Source: Comamonadaceae bacterium
Lineage (GTDB): Bacteria; Pseudomonadota; Gammaproteobacteria; Burkholderiales; Burkholderiaceae_C
Length of the DNA stretch: 38,556 nt
Direction: 5' to 3'
Assembly: GCA_027486555.1 (NCBI GenBank)
Contig: JAIXOX010000014.1
Coordinates: 1 to 38,556, forward strand
Below, in pieces: positions 1-7,479 of the stretch. The notes beneath the pieces are model-generated. The model had not been told where the DNA came from and did no database searches. It saw only the letters and a program-made list of their open reading frames with translations. Position 1 is the stretch's first letter. Each line of letters opens with the position of its first letter. Position numbers and translations under genes: made by a program.

Positions 1-39
1 GCAACCCGGGTCGCAAGGCCTCTTTAAAAGGAGCAAAAC

Positions 40-183
40 ATGTCCACCAAGACATCAATTTCCGGACTCACCGATGAGGAAGCCCAGGAGTTCCACCATT
101 ACTGGATGCAAGGCACCGTGGGCTTTACAGCTGTAGCTGTTCTGGCCCACATCCTGGTCTGGGCGTGGCGTCCCTGGTTCTGA
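40..183 (+). CDS. pufB: Light-harvesting 1 (core antenna) beta polypeptide
   Basis: The frame encodes 47 residues: an acidic N-terminal segment ([12 protein letters not shown]), one membrane span, and the ending [12 protein letters not shown]. The AxxxH motif before the conserved WRPW tail is the bacteriochlorophyll-ligating histidine typical of LH1 beta chains. An AAGGAG ribosome-binding site lies just upstream of the ATG. It is the first gene of the puf operon in view; only 39 bases precede it, so the puf promoter is outside the window. With the alpha chain it forms the antenna ring around the reaction centre. Identification is by family motifs and position, and the length is normal. Confidence 0.96.
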   Translation: MSTKTSISGLTDEEAQEFHHYWMQGTVGFTAVAVLAHILVWAWRPWF

Positions 184-227
184 TTCAGAGCCTGTTTTTT
201 CAACCATAGATTGACGGAGTCACTGTC

Positions 228-452
228 ATGCAAAACACAACCCACCTCAACGAGGCCCATTCGCGTGCGGATGAGTCCCCAGCGTATTGGTCCATCTTCC
301 TCATCGGATTCGGATGTCTGTTCGTGCTCGTCGTTCTGGCCAAGCTGGTCGGCGTTCACTGGCGGGATCTGCTGCCTGGTGCTGAAGATGCCAAGAGCAT
401 GAGTCAGGGTGTGAAAGCTGCGGTGTACACCTTCATGTCCCACATCATTTAG
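228..452 (+). CDS. 74-aa single-span membrane protein between pufB and pufA; unrecognised
   Basis: This small gene sits between the LH1 beta and alpha genes, where pufB and pufA are normally adjacent. It has its own ribosome-binding site (GGAG about 8 bases before the ATG) and stops 10 bases before pufA. The product has a polar, acidic N-terminus (residues 1-19), one hydrophobic span (about 21-43, starting [10 protein letters not shown]), then VHWRDLLPG and a short amphipathic C-terminus ending YTFMSHII. A His-Trp pair lies at the end of the span, but there is no AxxxH motif or WRPW tail, so it is not an ordinary alpha or beta chain. Position, dosage and topology suggest an RC-LH1 accessory subunit, comparable in kind (not sequence) to PufX or the gamma chain. 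That function is inference; I do not recognise the family. Confidence 0.85.
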   Translation: MQNTTHLNEAHSRADESPAYWSIFLIGFGCLFVLVVLAKLVGVHWRDLLPGAEDAKSMSQGVKAAVYTFMSHII

Positions 453-462
453 GAGATTCACC

Positions 463-672
463 ATGTGGAGAATTTGGCGACTGTACGACCCTTTGCGTGC
501 CATGGTGCTGCAGGGTATTTTCTTGTTTGGCCTGGCCGCGATGATTCACCTCATCTTGCTCAGCACCAACAAATTCAACTGGCTCGACGGCGCGAAAAAA
601 CCCGTAGCAGCATCGGCGCAAAACTCGCCGCTGCCCGCTTCGGTGGCTTCGCTCGCTGCGCCCAAGTCCTGA
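463..672 (+). CDS. pufA: Light-harvesting 1 (core antenna) alpha polypeptide
   Basis: The 69-residue product starts [10 protein letters not shown] and has one membrane span containing AAMIH (AxxxH, the bacteriochlorophyll ligand), followed by [12 protein letters not shown]; the Trp lies 11 residues after the His, as in LH1 alpha chains. The start is set by AGGAG a few bases upstream. After residue 44 there is a low-complexity Ala/Ser/Pro tail of about 25 residues. Such tails are known for alpha chains of Rubrivivax-type betaproteobacteria and make this chain longer than the usual 50-60 residues. The TGA stop falls inside the first of two hairpins separating it from pufL. Confidence 0.95.
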   Translation: MWRIWRLYDPLRAMVLQGIFLFGLAAMIHLILLSTNKFNWLDGAKKPVAASAQNSPLPASVASLAAPKS

Positions 673-726
673 TTCAGGACTTGCCGTCCAGGTGCTGTCA
701 ATGAATTCAATTCAATGCAGCACCTG
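663..726 (+). promoter_or_regulatory. Two intercistronic hairpins between pufA and pufL
   Basis: Stem 1 is CAAGTCCTG (663-671), loop ATT, CAGGACTTG (675-683), a perfect 9-bp stem. Stem 2 is CAGGTGCTG (689-697) pairing with CAGCACCTG (718-726) around a 20-base AT-rich loop. Neither is followed by a T-tract, so they do not look like terminators. In Rhodobacter, hairpins at this place protect the antenna mRNA segment and give excess LH1 over RC transcripts. The same role here is inferred from position and structure. Confidence 0.75.
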
Positions 727-756
727 TTCATCCACTAAAGGCAGGAGGACCCTACC

Positions 757-1593
757 ATGGCCATGCTAAGTTTTGAGAAAAAGTACCGTGTTCGCGGTGG
801 TACCCTGCTGGGTGGTGATTTGTTCGACTTTTGGGTCGGACCGTTTTACGTCGGTTTCTTCGGCGTCACAACATTGTTTTTTTCGTTCCTGGGCACGGCC
901 CTCATTTTGTGGGGTGCATCACAAGGACCGACCTGGAACATCTGGCAAATCAGCATCGCACCGCCTGATTTGTCTTACGGCCTGCGCTTCGCACCCTTGA
1001 TGGAAGGCGGCCTGTGGCAGCTCATCACGGTCTGCGCATTGGGCGCTTTTGGCTCGTGGATGATGCGCGAGGTTGAAATCTGCCGCAAACTGGGCATGGG
1101 CTTTCATGTGCCCGTGGCCTTCGGGGTGGCCATCTCGGCGTATTTCACCTTGGTGGTGATTCGCCCCGTGCTCATGGGCGCTTGGGGCCACGGCTTTCCT
1201 TATGGCATCTTCAGCCACCTGGACTGGGTTTCGAACGTGGGCTACCAGTACCTGCACTTTCATTACAACCCGGCGCACATGATCGCCGTGAGTTTTTTCT
1301 TTGCCAGTGTGTTCGCCTTGTCGCTGCACGGTGGTCTGGTGCTTTCTTCTACCAACCCGCAGCCTGGGCAAACGGTCAAAACCCCAGAGCATGAGGACAC
1401 ATTCTTCCGGGATTTCATCGGTTACTCGGTGGGCACATTGGGCATCCACCGCGTCGGCCTGTTCCTGGCGCTGGCAGCTGTCTTGTTCAGCGCACTGTGC
1501 ATCGTGCTCAGCGGTCCCTTCTGGAGCCGTGGCTGGCCCGAGTGGTGGAGCTGGTGGCTGAACATGCCGATTTGGTCCCAGTGGCCCGTCTGA
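757..1593 (+). CDS. pufL: Photosynthetic reaction centre L subunit
   Basis: The 278-residue, five-helix membrane protein binds the special pair, accessory pigments and quinones together with PufM. Length and sequence match the L family throughout: N-terminal [12 protein letters not shown], the special-pair region [17 protein letters not shown], the iron-ligand histidines in SLHGGL and GIHRVG, and a C-terminus rich in Trp. A strong AGGAGG lies before the ATG; a second ATG two codons later is less likely to be the start. It follows the pufA hairpins and lies 51 bases before pufM. Confidence 0.98.
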   Translation: MAMLSFEKKYRVRGGTLLGGDLFDFWVGPFYVGFFGVTTLFFSFLGTALILWGASQGPTWNIWQISIAPPDLSYGLRFAPLMEGGLWQLITVCALGAFGSWMMREVEICRKLGMGFHVPVAFGVAISAYFTLVVIRPVLMGAWGHGFPYGIFSHLDWVSNVGYQYLHFHYNPAHMIAVSFFFASVFALSLHGGLVLSSTNPQPGQTVKTPEHEDTFFRDFIGYSVGTLGIHRVGLFLALAAVLFSALCIVLSGPFWSRGWPEWWSWWLNMPIWSQWPV

Positions 1594-1644
1594 GTCGGAT
1601 TAAACAAACACAGTCCGAACACAAAGAATAGAGGAGTACAGCGA

Positions 1645-2622
1645 ATGGCCGACTATCAAAACCTGTTCACCACGGTACAAGCCGTGGGTCCGGTGCACCA
1701 TGGGGTTGCACTTGGACACGGCAACAGCCCACGCACCGGGCAACCCCTGATCAATTACTGGATCGGCAAGTTGGGCAATGCCCAGCTGGGTCCGATTTAC
1801 CTGGGGGGCTTGGGCCTGGCGTCTCTCGTGTGCGGGATGATCGCCTTCACCCTGATTGGCATGAACATGCTGGCTTCGGTCAACTATGACCCAATCCAGT
1901 TCGTGCGCCAGTTGTTCTGGCTGTCGTTGGAGCCGCCAGCGCCAAGCTACGGCTTGAGCATGCCGCCGCTCAACCAAGGCGGTTGGTTCCTGATCGTGGG
2001 CTTGTTCCTCACCGCATCCATCATGTTCTGGTGGGCCCGCACTTACCGACGCGCCGTCGAGTTGGGCATGGGCCTGCACATCGCTTGGGCGTTTGCCGCG
2101 GCCATCTGGTTGTTCCTGGTGTTGGGCTTGTTCCGCCCCATCTTGATGGGTTCATGGGGTGAGGCTGTGCCCTACGGCATCTTCTCCCACCTCGACTGGA
2201 CGGCAGCCTTCTCGCTGCGCTATGGCAACCTGTTTTACAACCCGTTCCACGCGCTGTCCATCGTGTTCCTTTATGGATCGGCCCTGCTGTTTGCCATGCA
2301 CGGTGCCACCATTTTGGCTGTGACACGTTACGGCGGTGAGCGCGAGATCGAACAGATCACCGACCGGGGCACGGCCTCTGAACGCGCCGCCTTGTTCTGG
2401 CGCTGGACCATGGGTTTCAACGCCACCATGGAATCGATTCACCGCTGGGCCTGGTGGTTCGCGGTCCTGTGCCCCATCACCGGCGGCATCGGCATCTTGC
2501 TCACCGGCACGGTGGTGGACAACTGGTACCTGTGGGCCATCAAGCATGGTGTGGCACCACCTTACCCCGAAATTTTCCCAGGGATGGTTGACCCTGCGCT
2601 GAGCACTGGAGCTAAGCCATGA
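1645..2622 (+). CDS. pufM: Photosynthetic reaction centre M subunit
   Basis: The 325-residue partner of PufL has the expected features: [20 protein letters not shown] (special-pair His), [10 protein letters not shown], and [10 protein letters not shown] near the iron/quinone site. The length is normal for M subunits of species that also carry PufC. A GAGGAG ribosome-binding site precedes the ATG. The stop overlaps the pufC start (ATGA), so pufC is probably translated by coupling. Confidence 0.98.
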   Translation: MADYQNLFTTVQAVGPVHHGVALGHGNSPRTGQPLINYWIGKLGNAQLGPIYLGGLGLASLVCGMIAFTLIGMNMLASVNYDPIQFVRQLFWLSLEPPAPSYGLSMPPLNQGGWFLIVGLFLTASIMFWWARTYRRAVELGMGLHIAWAFAAAIWLFLVLGLFRPILMGSWGEAVPYGIFSHLDWTAAFSLRYGNLFYNPFHALSIVFLYGSALLFAMHGATILAVTRYGGEREIEQITDRGTASERAALFWRWTMGFNATMESIHRWAWWFAVLCPITGGIGILLTGTVVDNWYLWAIKHGVAPPYPEIFPGMVDPALSTGAKP

Positions 2623-3680
2623 ACATGAATACGTCTTACACATCAGGCTGGACCGGCCGCATGGTCAAAGCTTTGGGACTGACACTGGCGGGATTGGTGT
2701 TGGCAGGCTGTGAGCGCCCGATCCCCGAAACCGTACAAAGCGGCTACCGGGGCACCGGCATGGCGCAGGTCTACAACGCCCGCTTGCTCGAGGTCAAAAC
2801 CGATCTCAACCAACCGCCAGCGGTCATCCCATCACCTGGATCTGAAGGCCCCAAAGCTTCGCAGGCTTACAAAAACGTCAAGGTGCTGGGCAACTTGAGC
2901 GTGGGGGAGTTCAACCGCCTGATGGTCTCCATGACCAACTGGGTCGCCCCCAAGGAGGGCTGCGCCTACTGCCACGCCTTGCCCAACTTTGAAGACGACA
3001 GCAAGTACACCAAAGTGGTCGCACGGCGCATGGTCGAGATGACGCAGCACATCAACTCGGATTGGCAACCGCACGTCGCCCAGACCGGTGTGACCTGCTA
3101 CACCTGCCACCGTGGTGAGCCTGTGCCCAACGCCATCTGGTTCAAAGCGGACCATCAGCCTTATGGTTCTAACTTCATGGGTGACAAGGCGGGCCAAAAT
3201 GAGCCCTCTCCTGTGGTCAATTTGTCCTCTTTGCCCAACGATCCGTTCACACCGTTTTTGCTGGGCAACGAAAACATCCGTCTGAATGGTCCGACTGCGC
3301 TGCCATCGGGCAACCGCCAGTCGATCAAGCAGGCCGAATGGACCTATGGCTTGATGACCCACATGTCAACCTCACTGGGTGTCAATTGCACCTATTGCCA
3401 CAACACACAGTCGTTCCAAAACTGGGAAATCAGCCCCCCACAACGCACGACCGCTTGGCATGGCATCCGCATGGCGCGAGACCTGAACCTGACCTACATG
3501 GAGCCTTTGACCGAAGTGTTCCCTGCGCATCGCAAAGGTCCTCTGGGCGACGTGGCCAAGCTCAACTGCGCAACTTGCCACCAAGGTGCTTACAAGCCTT
3601 TGAATGGTGCGCCCATGGCCAAAGACTTCCCCGAGTTGCTCAAACCTGCTTTGCTTGCGTCCAAAGTAGCGGCCAAGTAG
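2619..3680 (+). CDS. pufC: Reaction-centre tetraheme cytochrome c subunit
   Basis: The product has 353 residues. A lipobox LAGC with Cys31 follows a hydrophobic signal, so the mature protein is probably a periplasmic lipoprotein. Four CxxCH haem sites are visible: CAYCH at 115-119, CYTCH at 160-164, CTYCH at 257-261 and CATCH at 317-321, the pattern of the RC-bound tetraheme cytochrome that re-reduces the special pair. The start overlaps the pufM stop by 4 bases; an in-frame ATG two codons later (2625) is an alternative. PufC present and PufX absent fits betaproteobacterial reaction centres. Confidence 0.97.
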   Translation: MNMNTSYTSGWTGRMVKALGLTLAGLVLAGCERPIPETVQSGYRGTGMAQVYNARLLEVKTDLNQPPAVIPSPGSEGPKASQAYKNVKVLGNLSVGEFNRLMVSMTNWVAPKEGCAYCHALPNFEDDSKYTKVVARRMVEMTQHINSDWQPHVAQTGVTCYTCHRGEPVPNAIWFKADHQPYGSNFMGDKAGQNEPSPVVNLSSLPNDPFTPFLLGNENIRLNGPTALPSGNRQSIKQAEWTYGLMTHMSTSLGVNCTYCHNTQSFQNWEISPPQRTTAWHGIRMARDLNLTYMEPLTEVFPAHRKGPLGDVAKLNCATCHQGAYKPLNGAPMAKDFPELLKPALLASKVAAK

Positions 3681-3716
3681 TCGTACGCATCACCGTCACA
3701 AAACTGGACAGCTGTC

Positions 3717-4544
3717 ATGGACCCCACCACTTCTCTTCATGACCCGCTGTCAGGCGTGGTGGTGGTGTTGCTGGCCGACTTTTGTCGAAAGCATCAGGGC
3801 TGGGGCTGGCTGCGTCTGGTGGCTGGTGCCACGCCTTACAAAGATGTGCCGGGCCTGACCATGATCAAGGTCATGGGCAGTGGCCATGGCGGTGGTTTCA
3901 GCTTGCGGCCCAGTGCCACACACCAAGGTCTGATTGGCACCTTCAGCCATCTGGATCTGGCCTTGCGCTTTCTCGACAGCCCCTTTGTCCAAGCCTACCA
4001 AAGCCGTGCCCGAGAGTGCTGGTCAGGTGTGTTGAAGGTGCAGTCTGCCCGCGGACAATGGGACAAGCAAGCTTGGCAAGCCAGCAGCGCCGAAGCTTTG
4101 GGTGAGCATCGGGATCAGCAAGCACAGGCCAAGGCACCCTTTGCGGTGCTGACGCGCGCCAGCATTGTGCCCACCAAGGCCATGGCTTTTTGGCGTTATG
4201 CCCCAGCAGCGCAGGCCGACCTGGGCCATGCACCGGGGTGTTTGTTGGCCATGGGTTTGGGCGAGGCTCCTTTGGTCAGGCAGTGCACATTCAGCTTGTG
4301 GCGTGACACGGCTGCCATGCTGGATTACGCGCACCAAGGGGCGCACCAAGTGGCCAGTGCTGCAGCCTACAAGCACCAATTTTTTTCAGAGTCCCTGTTT
4401 GTGCGCATGCAGGTCTTGCAGATGGCCGGGGTTTGGCAGGGCCAAGCCTACAATTTAAAAACACCTTTGTTCAGCCCGAACAGTGTTGAACCTGCCGTTC
4501 AGTCGGCCTCGGATGTCCTGACCCGAGAGCCCAGCCATGTCTGA
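3717..4544 (+). CDS. crtA: Spheroidene monooxygenase
   Basis: The 275-residue product matches CrtA through the conserved blocks ASIVPTKAMAFWRYAP (about 151-166) and CTFSLWRDTAAMLDYA (about 194-209), and the N-terminal GFSLRPSATHQGLIGTF block. CrtA adds the C-2 keto group, turning spheroidene into spheroidenone when oxygen is present. It lies 36 bases after pufC and overlaps crtD by 8 bases, so it is probably co-transcribed with puf or crtDC. No clear ribosome-binding site precedes the ATG; a 10-bp palindrome GACAGCTGTC directly abuts the start codon (3707-3716). Confidence 0.92.
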   Translation: MDPTTSLHDPLSGVVVVLLADFCRKHQGWGWLRLVAGATPYKDVPGLTMIKVMGSGHGGGFSLRPSATHQGLIGTFSHLDLALRFLDSPFVQAYQSRARECWSGVLKVQSARGQWDKQAWQASSAEALGEHRDQQAQAKAPFAVLTRASIVPTKAMAFWRYAPAAQADLGHAPGCLLAMGLGEAPLVRQCTFSLWRDTAAMLDYAHQGAHQVASAAAYKHQFFSESLFVRMQVLQMAGVWQGQAYNLKTPLFSPNSVEPAVQSASDVLTREPSHV

Positions 4545-6069
4545 GCACAAAGTCGTCATCATCGGCGCTGGTATGGGCGGTTTGAGCAGTGCCATAGCAC
4601 TGGCGCACCGTGGCTTGGATGTGACCGTGGTCGAATCATCCAACGCACCTGGTGGCAAGGTGCACAGCCGCGAGGTGAACGGCGTGCAGATTGACAGCGG
4701 CCCGACCGTGTTCACCATGCGCTGGGTGTTTGATGCCTTGCTGCGCAGCGTGGGCACCACTGTCGAGGCCGAGATGCGCATCACACCGCTGCAAGTGCTG
4801 GCCAGGCACTTTTGGCCCGATGGCAGTCAACTGGATTTGTCGGCCAACCCCCAAGAAAGCGAAGCGGCCATTGCCACTTGGTCTGGCGGTGACGAGGCCC
4901 GCCGTTTCCGTGATTTTTGCAAAACCACCCGCCAACTGTATGCCACGCTCGAAGGCCCCATGATCCGGGCCCAGCGTCCAAACATGGGCGGTTTTATGGG
5001 CGACCTGGGTTTTAAAGGTTTGGGTGTGTTGGCCCAACTGGGCCCTATGCGCAGCCTGTGGCAGCAATTGGGGCACCAATTCACCGACCCGCGTTTGCGT
5101 CAGCTTTTTGCCCGCTATGCAACCTATTGCGGCTCCTCGCCATGGCAGTCCCCGGCCACCCTGATGCTGATCGCGCAAGTCGAGATGGACGGGGTTTGGT
5201 CGGTCGAAGGCGGCATGGTGGGCATGGCCCAATCGCTGGCCCGTGTGGCCCGTCGGCATGGGGCGGTTTTCCGCTACCAAAGCACCTGCCAGCGCATCGA
5301 AAAGCGTCATGGCCGTGTGTGCGGTGTGCATTTGCAGTCGGGTGAATTTTTGCCAGCAGACCGCGTCATCTTCAATGGCGATGCCAATGCATTGCGCCAA
5401 GGCCTGTTGGGCGAGGAGGCTCGAAGCGCCGTGCCCCAAACTGCCCCACCCAGATCTTTGTCGGCCCTGACCTGGTCTTTGCATACCCCCACCCAAGGTG
5501 TGGTGCTGGACCGGCACAACGTGTTTTTTCAAAGCACCTACGCCAGCGAGTTTGACGATATTTTTGAGCGCCAGCGCCTGCCTCAGCAACCTACGGTTTA
5601 TGTCTGCGCACAAGACCGACCTGCAGACCTTTTGCCCGGCCAGCACGAACGCATTTTTTGTTTGGTCAACGCACCCGCTAGTGGTGATGGCAATGCGATC
5701 ACCGAGGAGGCTTTAGAACAATGCCAAACGACAACCTTTCAGCACCTGTCTCAATTGGGCCTGCACCTGCAAGCCACAGCGGCCAACAGCCTGCGCACCC
5801 ATCCTCAGGACTTTCATCGACGTTTTCCGGCCAGCGCGGGAGCCCTGTACGGGCAGGCCACACACGGCTGGACCAGCATCTTCAGCAGACCTGGCTCCAC
5901 CACACCCCTGCAGGGCCTGTTTCTGGCAGGGGGCAGCGCACATCCTGGGCCGGGTGTGCCGATGGCGGCCCTGTCCGGGCAGCGGGCGGCCGAGGCCGTG
6001 ATGGCGAGCCTCGCTTCGACCAGCAAGTACCCGGTGGGGGCTACCTTTGGTGGTATGTCGACGCCATGA
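4537..6069 (+). CDS. crtD: Hydroxyneurosporene/methoxyneurosporene desaturase
   Basis: This is a 510-residue FAD-dependent carotenoid desaturase. The N-terminal dinucleotide site is VVIIGAGMGGLSSAIALAHR (GxGxxG at 10-15), followed by ESSNAPGGKV and IDSGPTVF, and a C-terminal flavin motif GLFLAGGSAHPGPGVPMAA. The family includes CrtI and CrtD. Its place between crtA and crtC, and the separate crtI at 26043-27620, make CrtD (C-3,4 desaturation in the spheroidene pathway) the best call. Its 3' end carries about 349 bp that also appear to encode the start of CrtC in another frame. Confidence 0.93.
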   Translation: MSEHKVVIIGAGMGGLSSAIALAHRGLDVTVVESSNAPGGKVHSREVNGVQIDSGPTVFTMRWVFDALLRSVGTTVEAEMRITPLQVLARHFWPDGSQLDLSANPQESEAAIATWSGGDEARRFRDFCKTTRQLYATLEGPMIRAQRPNMGGFMGDLGFKGLGVLAQLGPMRSLWQQLGHQFTDPRLRQLFARYATYCGSSPWQSPATLMLIAQVEMDGVWSVEGGMVGMAQSLARVARRHGAVFRYQSTCQRIEKRHGRVCGVHLQSGEFLPADRVIFNGDANALRQGLLGEEARSAVPQTAPPRSLSALTWSLHTPTQGVVLDRHNVFFQSTYASEFDDIFERQRLPQQPTVYVCAQDRPADLLPGQHERIFCLVNAPASGDGNAITEEALEQCQTTTFQHLSQLGLHLQATAANSLRTHPQDFHRRFPASAGALYGQATHGWTSIFSRPGSTTPLQGLFLAGGSAHPGPGVPMAALSGQRAAEAVMASLASTSKYPVGATFGGMSTP

Positions 6070-6929
6070 GTGACGACGGTCAGCACGGCATCACCCTGAT
6101 TGCCTTTGTTGGCAGTGTGTTCTCGCCTTATTACGCGTGGGCGAGGTGCAGCGGCCAAGCCAGCCCGGAAAATCATTGCGCTCTGAACGTGGCCATCTAC
6201 AGCAAAGGCCAAGGGCGCTGGGCCATGACAGAACGTGGTCAGCGCCACTGCCATCGCAGCGAACGCCAGTTCACCATTGGCCCCAGTCAACTCAGCTGGG
6301 ACGGTGACTGCCTGAGCATCGACATCAACGAAGTGTGTGTGCCTTTTCCGCACCGCATTCGGGGTCGCATCAAACTGTGGCCACAGCAATTGTTTGGCTA
6401 CTCTACGCCCTTGGATGTTGCAGGCCAACACCGGTGGGGGCCTTTGGCTCCAGCCTCGCGCATCGAGGTGGACTTGAGTGCCCCTGACCTGAAATGGCAA
6501 GGCCACGCCTACCTCGATTCCAACGAAGGCGACGAGCCGGTGGACCGGGGTTTTCACACCTGGGACTGGTCCCGTGCCCGCACGCGTGATGGCAGCACCG
6601 TGGTGTTTTATGACATGCAAGCGCCAGGCACCGCAGACCGTGTGCTGTCTTTGCGCTTCACGCCCAAGGGCGCGGTCGAGCCCATCGCCACGCCACCTGT
6701 GCAGCACTTGTCCAAGACGGCTTGGCGCATCGCTCGGCGCATGCGCAGCGCCCACGCTGTGCGGGTCCACGAACAACTTGAAGACACGCCTTTTTACCAG
6801 CGTGCCTTGCTGCAATTTGACTATGCGGGCGAGCCCTTGATCGCCTTCCACGAAACCCTGTCGGTGCCGCGTTTGGTGTCACCGGTGGTTCAAGCCATGC
6901 TGCCCTGGCGCATGCCACGGCGGGCTTGA
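5721..6929 (+). CDS. crtC: Acyclic carotenoid 1,2-hydratase with long N-terminal extension
   Basis: CrtC adds water across the terminal double bond of neurosporene or lycopene. Family blocks are clear: IAFVGSVFSPYYAWAR, WAMTERG, DSNEGDEPVDRGFHTWDW. The start needs care. An ATG at 6066 overlaps the crtD stop as ATGA, but conserved CrtC residues (FDQQVPGGGYLWWYVDA, residues 99-115 of the long form) lie upstream in the same frame, and that frame has no ATG, GTG or TTG between 5721 and 6066. The ATG at 5721 has GAGGAGG 10 bases upstream. I therefore choose 402 residues, overlapping crtD by 349 bp. From memory, the Rubrivivax enzyme is also large (about 44 kDa). The extension (1-98) is Pro/Gly/Ser-rich. 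Confidence 0.85.
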   Translation: MPNDNLSAPVSIGPAPASHSGQQPAHPSSGLSSTFSGQRGSPVRAGHTRLDQHLQQTWLHHTPAGPVSGRGQRTSWAGCADGGPVRAAGGRGRDGEPRFDQQVPGGGYLWWYVDAMSDDGQHGITLIAFVGSVFSPYYAWARCSGQASPENHCALNVAIYSKGQGRWAMTERGQRHCHRSERQFTIGPSQLSWDGDCLSIDINEVCVPFPHRIRGRIKLWPQQLFGYSTPLDVAGQHRWGPLAPASRIEVDLSAPDLKWQGHAYLDSNEGDEPVDRGFHTWDWSRARTRDGSTVVFYDMQAPGTADRVLSLRFTPKGAVEPIATPPVQHLSKTAWRIARRMRSAHAVRVHEQLEDTPFYQRALLQFDYAGEPLIAFHETLSVPRLVSPVVQAMLPWRMPRRA

Positions 6930-7067
6930 GATGAACAACCTTGATCGCGTCCAAAAAGGCCCTGTGTGCCGAACTGCGAACGCGTTCAGGGGAAACCCAT
7001 TTGTGGCCATGGTGGCCATGAATAGCCCTCGTGCGGGCCGTGCACGTCTTCTGCAAGGAGAAAAACT
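6930..7067 (+). promoter_or_regulatory. crtC-pucB intergenic leader, candidate puc control region
   Basis: These 138 bases carry no convincing gene. They contain a perfect 10-bp palindrome GAACGCGTTC (6978-6987) and two TGGCCA palindromes separated by TGG (7004-7018) that can pair with each other. An AAGGAG ribosome-binding site for pucB ends the region. No TGT-N12-ACA (PpsR/CrtJ-type) site was found by eye. A separate puc promoter here is likely from the biology of LH2 regulation, but I cannot point to a firm -35/-10 pair. Confidence 0.4.
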
Positions 7068-7220
7068 ATGTCGAACTCAGACAAAGTCTGGCCAACGGGA
7101 CTGACCGAGGCCGAATCGGAAGAGATTCACCGCAATCTCATCCAGGGTACGCAGATTTTCGGCATGATTGCCGCATTTGCTCACCTGTTGGCCTTCATCT
7201 ATTCACCTTGGCTCAAATAA
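7068..7220 (+). CDS. pucB: Light-harvesting 2 beta polypeptide
   Basis: The 50-residue product starts MSNSDKVWPTGLTEAESEEI and has one membrane span with AAFAHLLAF; the His is the B850 bacteriochlorophyll ligand in an AxxxH context. It ends IYSPWLK, the LH2-beta style ending rather than the WRPW of LH1. An upstream histidine (residue 21) also matches the beta family. AAGGAG lies upstream of the ATG, and the stop is 13 bases before pucA. It pairs with pucA to form the peripheral antenna. Confidence 0.94.
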   Translation: MSNSDKVWPTGLTEAESEEIHRNLIQGTQIFGMIAAFAHLLAFIYSPWLK

Positions 7221-7233
7221 GAGAGGTACTGCC

Positions 7234-7428
7234 ATGATTTATTCGAAAATGTGGTGTGTGGTGAAACCTTCGGTCGGTATTCCAGTGTTCATCGCTGCTG
7301 TGGCCGTTGCGTCCTTCAGCGTGCACCTGGCCCTGACCCTGAACACCTCTTGGGTGAAAAACTTCCTCAACGGTGGCGCCAAAGTGGTGGCTGTTGCCCC
7401 TGCTGCCGATGCCGCGGTGAAGAAGTAA
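7234..7428 (+). CDS. pucA: Light-harvesting 2 alpha polypeptide
   Basis: The product has 64 residues. The N-terminal part MWCVVKPSVGIPVFIAAVAV matches the LH2-alpha pattern (IWTVVxPxVGxP), the span contains SFSVHLALTL with the ligand His, and NTSWVKNFL follows. The C-terminus is an Ala/Val/Pro/Lys tail (about residues 49-64), as in Rubrivivax-type LH2 alpha chains. A GAGAGG site precedes the ATG at 7234; an internal ATG at 7249 would give the more usual short N-terminus but has no clear ribosome-binding site. A tetraloop hairpin follows the stop. Confidence 0.93.
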   Translation: MIYSKMWCVVKPSVGIPVFIAAVAVASFSVHLALTLNTSWVKNFLNGGAKVVAVAPAADAAVKK

Positions 7429-7449
7429 CGGGTGAACCCCGCCGAACGG

Positions 7450-7469
7450 CCAAGCGCGAAAGCGCTTGG
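7450..7469 (+). promoter_or_regulatory. GNRA-type hairpin between pucA and pucC
   Basis: CCAAGCGC (7450-7457), loop GAAA, GCGCTTGG (7462-7469) form a perfect 8-bp stem closed by a stable GNRA tetraloop, 21 bases after the pucA stop and 10 bases before the likely pucC ATG. There is no T-run. It probably protects the pucBA mRNA from 3' decay or limits read-through, giving much more antenna than assembly protein. Its position also argues that pucC starts at 7480 rather than at the GTG at 7432. Confidence 0.7.
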
Positions 7470-7479
7470 TCTTTCACTT

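Noticed and set aside
6931..7067. Possible short upstream peptide starting at ATG 6931 before pucB
   Set aside because: No ribosome-binding site and low-complexity basic translation; more likely an untranslated puc leader.
7068..7084. TGT...ACA spacing near the pucB start as a PpsR/CrtJ site
   Set aside because: The spacing is 9 bases rather than 12 and it lies in the coding region; no proper TGT-N12-ACA was found upstream.
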